Shown here: piece after piece, positions 6,421 to 10,574 of the stretch
Layout of the letters: each line of letters opens with the position of its first letter
Numbering within the stretch: the first letter of the stretch is position 1
Source of the DNA: a bacterium UBP6_UBA1209
GTDB lineage: Bacteria > UBP6 > UBA1177
Assembly (NCBI GenBank): GCA_002309575.1
Contig: DBXP01000037.1
Location: 33,591 to 44,164, forward strand
Length of the DNA stretch: 10,574 nucleotides
Reading direction: 5' to 3'
Made by a program: the position numbers and the translations under genes
The notes under the pieces: generated by a model
The model's database searches: none
Seen by the model: only the letters and a program-made list of their open reading frames with translations
What the model was told of the DNA's origin: nothing

Positions 6421-8446
6421 CGACCCAGAGGAAAATCGGGTTGTTCGATTTGTTTTCGTACTGGAGAGCTGCCGCCATTTTCTTTGCGTGCATCGGGTGA
6501 ACGCGGGAATCCTGCTCGCCGGCGGTGAGGAGAACTGCCGGGAATTTGCCGTCTTTTTTGATGTTCTGGTACGGCGAATATTTGAAGATGTACTCGAACT
6601 GCTCTTTGTCGTCGCTTGAGCCGTATTCGCTGACCCAGTATCTTCCGATGAGGAATTTGTGGAAACGGAGCATGTCGAGCAGGGGGACCGCAACTACGGC
6701 CGCTTTGAAAAGGTCAGGAAACTGGGTGACCATCGCGCCGGTCAGAAGTCCGCCGTTGCTTCCGCCCCATATCGCGAGTTTTTCCGGATTCGTGTATTTT
6801 TCGTTTGTCAGGTATCTCATCGCGTCCGCAAAGTCGTCGAAGGTGTTCTGTTTTTTGTCGAGCATTCCGGCTCTGTGCCACTTTTCGCCGTATTCGCCGC
6901 CGCCGCGGATATTGGCGATCGCCATGATGCCGCCCGTTTCGATCCAGACTGCGTTGACAGCCGAGAAATACATCGGATAGGTAACGTTAAAACCGCCGTA
7001 ACCCCTTAAAAACGTGTGGTTTTTGCCGTTTTTCTCGAGCCCTTTCTTGTAAATTATGAACATCGGGATCTTTGTGCCGTCCTTAGCCGTGTAGAAAACC
7101 TGCTCAGTGACGATATCTTCAGTTTTTACAGGAACTTGAGCCTGCCAGAGCTGCTTCATGCCGTCGTTTTCGGTGTATTCGTAGATCGCCGGCGGGAATG
7201 CGAACGACGAGAACGAAACGTAAATTTCGTCAGTGTTTGCCTCGGCGACAAATCCGGCGCTTCCGAGGGCGGGAAGGGGGATCTCCCTTTTGTTTGCACC
7301 GTCAAGATCGTAAATCTCGAGCTTGCTTGCGACATCGTGCATTTTTGAGACGACGATGCGCCCTTTCGACAGCGTGAAGTATTCGATGACATCCTTTTCG
7401 TCCTCAGGAATGACCGTCTGCCATTCGAGTGTTTCGCAGTTTACGCGTTCGATCTTCCAGTTGAGGGCGTTGTCCTTGTCGGTTTTCAGAAAAATATAGC
7501 CGCCGTAAGTTTCGCCTTCGTAGATGTTGTCGTAGTTGTCAACAACTTTTTTGGTCTCTTTCGTCTCGGTGTTGTAGACCGCGAGTTTCGCCTTTCCGCT
7601 CGAACCCTGATATTCGGTGAGGAGAAGCCAGAGCCCCTTTTCGTCGAGCGAACTGAAGAGAATAGCCTCTTTTATCGAGCTTTTCGCGATGATTTCGTCT
7701 TTTTCGGCATCTTCGCCGATTTTGTGGAAGCGGACGCTCTGCTCTGTGTCGATTTCGTCCGCGTTGCTGCCGTCGAGCTTTCTTGTGTAGTAAAAGCCGC
7801 TCTCGTCCGGAAGCCAGCCTACGCTTGCGTAGCGGCATCCGTCGATCGGTTTGTCAGCCTCGGCGCCCGAATCGGTGTCGAAAAGGTGAAGGACCGACTG
7901 CTCAGAGCCGTTTTCGCTGAGTCCGACCGCGATATATCTGCCGTTCGGCGAAGCGTACCACCAGTCCATTGCGGTGGTTCCGTTCTTGTCGATAGTGTTC
8001 GGGTTGACAAGCTCCTTTTTGGTTCCGTCGGGAAGCTGCATCATAAGGACCGGCTGGTTCTGAAGACCGGTCTGGTAGCGGTAGAAGAGTTTGTCACCGC
8101 GTTTTACCGGCGGCATCATTTTGTCGTAGTTCCACACTTCGCCGAGTCTTTTTTCTATTTTTGAAGTCTGCGCCCACGAAAAGATCGTCTTTTCGGTAAA
8201 ATCGTTCTGCGCCGCGGTCCACTTCTGGACCTCTTCGGCATCGTTGTTCTCAAGATAACGGTAGTGATCCTCGACCTTTGTGCCGAAGTAGTCGTCCGTT
8301 ACAAGTTCCCGCTTTGTCTCGGGATAGTTCCAGAGAGCCTGCTGTGGCTGTTCCTGCTTCACCGGGCTTTCCTCCTCTTTTTTCGTTTTTGTGCATCCGA
8401 CAAAAACAGCTAATAAAATCAATGCGATAAGTGAGAATTTTTTCAT
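6320..8446 (-). CDS. Prolyl oligopeptidase family serine peptidase (S9A), lipoprotein
   Basis: Cleaves short peptides, typically after proline, using a lid-like beta-propeller in front of an alpha/beta-hydrolase domain. The 708 residues match the family's size. A signal peptide (MKKFSLIALILLAVFVGC) gives lipidated Cys18, so the enzyme is probably periplasmic or surface-anchored. Residues about 40-75 (YPETKRE...DDYFGTKVEDHYRYLE) are the conserved N-terminal segment, about 75-440 the propeller, and 445-708 the hydrolase domain. The triad is visible: Ser563 in GGSNGG, Asp646 in GEQDSRVHP, His681 in KAGHGQGKS. RGGGEYG (514-520) is the typical substrate-side loop. GGAGGC precedes the ATG at 8446. 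It may be expressed from its own promoter (8477-8504), and lies 94 bp downstream of the AmpG-like transporter gene on the same strand. Its 3' end is duplicated at 4938-5038. Confidence 0.97.
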   Translation of the reverse strand: MKKFSLIALILLAVFVGCTKTKKEEESPVKQEQPQQALWNYPETKRELVTDDYFGTKVEDHYRYLENNDAEEVQKWTAAQNDFTEKTIFSWAQTSKIEKRLGEVWNYDKMMPPVKRGDKLFYRYQTGLQNQPVLMMQLPDGTKKELVNPNTIDKNGTTAMDWWYASPNGRYIAVGLSENGSEQSVLHLFDTDSGAEADKPIDGCRYASVGWLPDESGFYYTRKLDGSNADEIDTEQSVRFHKIGEDAEKDEIIAKSSIKEAILFSSLDEKGLWLLLTEYQGSSGKAKLAVYNTETKETKKVVDNYDNIYEGETYGGYIFLKTDKDNALNWKIERVNCETLEWQTVIPEDEKDVIEYFTLSKGRIVVSKMHDVASKLEIYDLDGANKREIPLPALGSAGFVAEANTDEIYVSFSSFAFPPAIYEYTENDGMKQLWQAQVPVKTEDIVTEQVFYTAKDGTKIPMFIIYKKGLEKNGKNHTFLRGYGGFNVTYPMYFSAVNAVWIETGGIMAIANIRGGGEYGEKWHRAGMLDKKQNTFDDFADAMRYLTNEKYTNPEKLAIWGGSNGGLLTGAMVTQFPDLFKAAVVAVPLLDMLRFHKFLIGRYWVSEYGSSDDKEQFEYIFKYSPYQNIKKDGKFPAVLLTAGEQDSRVHPMHAKKMAAALQYENKSNNPIFLWVETKAGHGQGKSTQARIKESAMEMGFFLKMLGVE

Positions 8447-8476
8447 CCTTGCCTCCAGATAAAAAACAACACGGGA

Positions 8477-8504
8477 TTTTTAAGGAATTAGAAGAAAAAT
8501 GCAA
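8477..8504 (-). promoter_or_regulatory. Possible promoter of the prolyl oligopeptidase gene
   Basis: Minus-strand TTGCAT (8504-8499) and TAAAAA (8482-8477) are spaced by 16 nt, in the 94-bp gap between the transporter stop and the peptidase start. The predicted leader is about 24 nt and includes GGAGGC. The match is moderate; read-through from the transporter gene is an alternative, since no terminator hairpin is visible in the gap. Confidence 0.35.
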
Positions 8505-8540
8505 GAGAGAGATTATTTGTAAATAAATTGCTACAATATT

Positions 8541-9827
8541 TCAGCGGTTTTGTCTCGGCTCTCCTGATTCGTGCAGGGCTTTTTCTGACGGTCTGGTTAC
8601 CATGCGGGTGACACCGAGCGTTGCCGCGCAACTTAACAGTACAAGTGCAAAAAATCCTGTGTATCCGCAGATTTCCTGGAGATATCCGGCAATCGCGCCT
8701 GGAATGATCGCTGAAAGTGCCATGAAACCGGTGCAGATTGCGTAATGGGATGTTTTCATCGGGCCGTCGGAAAATTTCATCATATAGACCGTGTATGCGG
8801 TGAAGCCGAATCCGTAGCCGAACTGGTCAAAGGCAATGCTTAGCCCTATCAGTCCGAGTGATTCCGGCTGGACCAGTGCGAGAAATGGGTAGACGATGCA
8901 TGGCAGAGCCAGGCTCAGCGCCATCAGCGGCATAGATTTGCGCAATCCGTGTCTGGAAATATAAAAACCTCCAAGAATGCCGCCCAAAAGCAATGCCGCA
9001 ACGCCTGCAGAGCCGCAGATCATGCCGTATGCTTCCTTGTCAAGTCCGAGTCCTCCCGAAGATTTCGGGTCGCTGAAGAACGGGTAGAGCATTTTCATCA
9101 GAAGCGCTTCGGGAAAACGGTATAAAAGCATGAATGTTATTGCGACAAGGCTTCCCTTTTTGGTGAAGAAGGATGTGAAAGCTGCGGCAAAATTTTTTAA
9201 TAAATCCGGATTGTTTTCAATTTTTACACTTGTTTGTGCCTCTGCTTTCGGCAGGAACGACGAGTGATAAATAGCGAGCGACGCGAAAATCCCAGCGGTC
9301 AGAAGAAGGGTGATTTTCCATGCCGTCGCACTATTTCCGGCAAATTTTTCAATGATTCCTGCCAGAAACACCACGATTCCCTGTCCGAAAATCATCGCAA
9401 TGCGGTAAAATGTGTTCCTGATGCCGATGAAAGCAGACTGGCGCGTTTCATCCAGAGCGATCATGTAGTATCCGTCAGCCGAAATGTCGTGTGTGGCGGA
9501 GGCAAACGCCGTGACCGCGAAAAGTATAAGGGTTATCGTGAAAGTCGAGTGTTCGGAGAGTGTCAGTGCGATGAGCGCGACCGTCAAAGCTATAGACAGC
9601 TGGGTCGCGATTATCCACCAGCGCTTGCTTTTTATTGTGTCGACAAGAGGGCTCCACAACGGTTTGAAAAGCCACGGCAGGGCTAAAAGGCTTGTCATTA
9701 TCGCCAGTTTCCCGTTGCTTGTTCCGAGATCTTTCAGAATTACCACGGAAATCGTGTTGACGATAAAGTAAGGCAGTCCTTCTGTAAAATAAAGTGTCGG
9801 AACCCATGACCACGGCGATCTATTCAT
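8541..9827 (-). CDS. AmpG-like MFS transporter
   Basis: A 428-residue inner-membrane protein with about 12 hydrophobic segments, typical of the major facilitator superfamily. The N-terminus WVPTLYFTEGLPYFIVNTISVV and the loop PLWSPLVDTIKSKRWW (56-71) match the AmpG branch, whose studied members import muropeptides; a second loop SRHGLRKSM fits the repeated MFS signature. The substrate here is not proven: nearby genes offer only a secreted peptidase, so peptide or peptidoglycan-fragment uptake is a guess. I chose the ATG at 9827 because it gives the usual AmpG start and agrees with a promoter at 9859-9886. The frame remains open upstream to a GTG at 9911, but that stretch is not hydrophobic or family-like. 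The ribosome site (GAAGAA) is weak. It is divergent from the small antitoxin gene. Confidence 0.88.
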   Translation of the reverse strand: MNRSPWSWVPTLYFTEGLPYFIVNTISVVILKDLGTSNGKLAIMTSLLALPWLFKPLWSPLVDTIKSKRWWIIATQLSIALTVALIALTLSEHSTFTITLILFAVTAFASATHDISADGYYMIALDETRQSAFIGIRNTFYRIAMIFGQGIVVFLAGIIEKFAGNSATAWKITLLLTAGIFASLAIYHSSFLPKAEAQTSVKIENNPDLLKNFAAAFTSFFTKKGSLVAITFMLLYRFPEALLMKMLYPFFSDPKSSGGLGLDKEAYGMICGSAGVAALLLGGILGGFYISRHGLRKSMPLMALSLALPCIVYPFLALVQPESLGLIGLSIAFDQFGYGFGFTAYTVYMMKFSDGPMKTSHYAICTGFMALSAIIPGAIAGYLQEICGYTGFFALVLLSCAATLGVTRMVTRPSEKALHESGEPRQNR

Positions 9828-9858
9828 TGTTTCTTCGTCCAAAAAACACATCAGGAAG

Positions 9859-9886
9859 AGTTTATTTGCTGAATTCAGGATGTAAA
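9859..9886 (-). promoter_or_regulatory. Probable promoter of the MFS transporter gene
   Basis: Minus-strand TTTACA (9886-9881) and TAAACT (9864-9859) are spaced by 16 nt. Transcription would start near 9852, about 25 nt before the ATG at 9827. This would leave the upstream in-frame starts outside the transcript and supports the shorter protein. Confidence 0.4.
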
Positions 9887-9930
9887 GTTTGTTCGATCCG
9901 CCCGGCAACACAAGAACAGTATTCTCCCTC

Positions 9931-9958
9931 TTGTTTTATCTCGTTTTTCCAATATAAT
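9931..9958 (+). promoter_or_regulatory. Promoter of the small antitoxin gene
   Basis: TTGTTT (9931-9936), 16-nt spacer, and a perfect TATAAT (9953-9958). The leader of about 22 nt carries GGAGG at 9978-9982. It is the best promoter match in the window and does not overlap the divergent transporter promoter. Confidence 0.62.
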
Positions 9959-9987
9959 TCATACGTTTTTTTTGAATGGAGGTCGCT

Positions 9988-10194
9988 ATGGCAGAAACAC
10001 TTATGCGGATATATGAAACAATGTCCGAAGCAGAGCAGAAAGAGTTATATGATTTTGCGCTTTTTCTGCTTTCCCGCAATGAAGAAAAAGCTGTACCTGA
10101 AAAAAAATCATATTTTGGCGCATTGAAAGATAAGATATCTTATATTGCTCCCGATTTTGATGAGCCTGTTGAAGATTTCGCGGAGTATATGTGA
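9988..10194 (+). CDS. Small DUF2281/VapB-like antitoxin, toxin partner lost
   Basis: 68 residues. The ATG at 9988 has GGAGG 5 nt upstream, which decides it over an in-frame ATG at 9976 that overlaps that site. The N-terminal half (METLMRIYETMS-like helix, EQKELYDFALFLLSR) resembles the dimerising helices of DUF2281-type antitoxins. The C-terminal tail (SYFGALKDKI...APDFDEPVEDFAEYM) matches the toxin-wrapping tail found in that family, which normally pairs with a VapC/PIN ribonuclease. The stop (ATGTGA) overlaps a GTG that would be the usual start of the toxin, but only the toxin's last 33 codons remain. If expressed it would be an orphan antitoxin. The family call is by recognition of the tail pattern and by the toxin remnant. 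Confidence 0.72.
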   Translation: MAETLMRIYETMSEAEQKELYDFALFLLSRNEEKAVPEKKSYFGALKDKISYIAPDFDEPVEDFAEYM

Positions 10195-10300
10195 ACCCCC
10201 GTTTGACAGGCTTTTGATTTCGATTGCTCAATCTGAAAATCTTACGATAATTACTCGCGACACAATCATTCCTAAATATGATGTAGAAACTGTGTGGTAA
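10191..10300 (+). pseudogene. Remnant of a VapC-like PIN-domain toxin gene (internal deletion)
   Basis: From 10199 the plus strand reads PFDRLLISIAQSENLT and then ITRD...PKYDVETVW before TAA at 10298-10300. This is the C-terminal end of VapC PIN ribonucleases, with the family's PFDRLL (acidic residue), TRD and KYDV landmarks. VapC proteins are about 130 residues; roughly the first 95 are absent. A GTG start (10191) overlapping the antitoxin stop is still present and GTGAAC could be the original first two codons, but it runs out of frame into a stop at 10215-10217. The deletion junction therefore lies near 10195-10199. The protein cannot be an active nuclease. Confidence 0.8.
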
Positions 10301-10310
10301 CGGTTTCTAT

Positions 10311-10331
10311 GCAGGCGGGCAGGCCGTCTGC
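10311..10331 (+). other. Short hairpin downstream of the toxin remnant
   Basis: GCAGGCGG (10311-10318) pairs with CCGTCTGC (10324-10331) over eight positions including one G-T pair, with the loop GCAGG. No T-run follows on either strand, so it is not a standard intrinsic terminator. It may be the stem of one that lost its tail, or chance. Confidence 0.4.
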
Positions 10332-10339
10332 TCTCCGAC

Positions 10340-10400
10340 AAAAAAACAGCAGGGAGAAGTAGTAAATTTCATAAAAAAACAGCGGGGAAAGATAGAAAAT
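10340..10400 (+). repeat. Imperfect 28-nt direct repeat, purine-rich
   Basis: Units at 10340-10367 and 10373-10400 share 23 of 28 bases, beginning with seven A then CAGC and ending AAAT, with TTCAT between them. No coding frame or promoter explains them. The period is 33 bp, about three helical turns. Confidence 0.6.
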
Positions 10401-10412
10401 CGATGTGTTTAG

Positions 10413-10574
10413 TATCTGAACACAAAGAACCTGCGGTCTGTGGATATGGTCAAGTCTGCAAGTTACAAGTCACATGTCTCCCTTGACGCTTTCTGCGAGA
10501 AGTTTTCCGCACGAATAGATAAAAGATATGTGGTTTGCGTGACAAAAGCAACGCTTGCTACTCAATTCAGAACA
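10413..10574 (+). pseudogene. Possible C-terminal remnant of a DUF4143-type ATPase (runs off window)
   Basis: A plus-strand frame is open from just after a TAG at 10410-10412 to the window end (54 codons). It reads NTKNLRSVDMVKSASYKSH, then VSLDAFCEKFSARIDKRYV. The VKS.SYKSHVSLD.F.EKFS.RI pattern recalls the nuclease-like C-terminal part of AAA/DUF4143 ATPases, where an EVKS motif is usual; here the Glu position would be Met. There is no ribosome site or good start, although an ATG occurs at 10446. The pattern is lost in the last dozen codons. This is recognition from memory on a short stretch; it could equally be an uncharacterised or non-coding region. Nothing else is seen in 10401-10574. 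Confidence 0.3.

Overview
The window reads as chromosomal DNA of a Gram-negative bacterium. It has three lipoproteins with signal peptides, an AmpG-like inner-membrane transporter and a cell-wall precursor enzyme. Two of the lipoproteins have long Asp/Ser/Gly-rich linkers leading into cysteine-rich modules. As far as I know, such surface proteins are common in Myxococcota/Deltaproteobacteria-like and some spirochaete or Fibrobacter-like gut bacteria. That placement is inference only; there is no rRNA or marker tree here. Most genes lie on the minus strand. Strong GGAGG-type ribosome binding sites precede several of them. I saw no rRNA, tRNA or CRISPR array.

Layout. Positions 1-1692 (minus): glmM (phosphoglucosamine mutase), overlapping by ATGA with an acidic, cysteine-containing lipoprotein that runs off the window edge. 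Positions 1836-2371 (plus): a solitary Fic protein of the Neisseria NmFic type, whose natural N-terminus is out of frame with the only good start codon. Positions 2397-4220 (minus): a 607-residue lipoprotein with von Willebrand A motifs in permuted order, a Gly/Asp/Ser linker and a C-terminal block with 30 cysteines. Positions 4438-4866 (minus): an OsmC-family peroxide-detoxification protein.

Positions 4938-6420 hold the most unusual structure. A 101-nt copy of the 3' end of the prolyl oligopeptidase gene (92/101 identical by hand count, in frame, keeping the catalytic His) lies at 4938-5038. A plus-strand DUF1016/YhcG-type PD-(D/E)XK nuclease gene (5171-6250) follows. The intact prolyl oligopeptidase lipoprotein gene (6320-8446, minus) comes next. 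Intact gene, cargo, then duplicated gene end is the geometry left by integration at a gene's 3' end, or by collapse of a tandem gene pair. Upstream is an AmpG-like MFS transporter (8541-9827, minus), which could supply or clear peptides, although a functional link to the peptidase is only suggested by proximity.

The right end (9931-10574) looks like a decay zone. A well-formed promoter drives a small DUF2281/VapB-like antitoxin. Directly after its stop codon only the last 33 codons of a VapC/PIN toxin remain. After that come a small hairpin, a 28-nt imperfect direct repeat and an open stretch resembling the C-terminal part of a DUF4143-type ATPase. Three gene remnants, a selfish-type nuclease, an antitoxin without a complete toxin and a Fic enzyme within 9 kb mark this as an accessory, recombining region around core genes.
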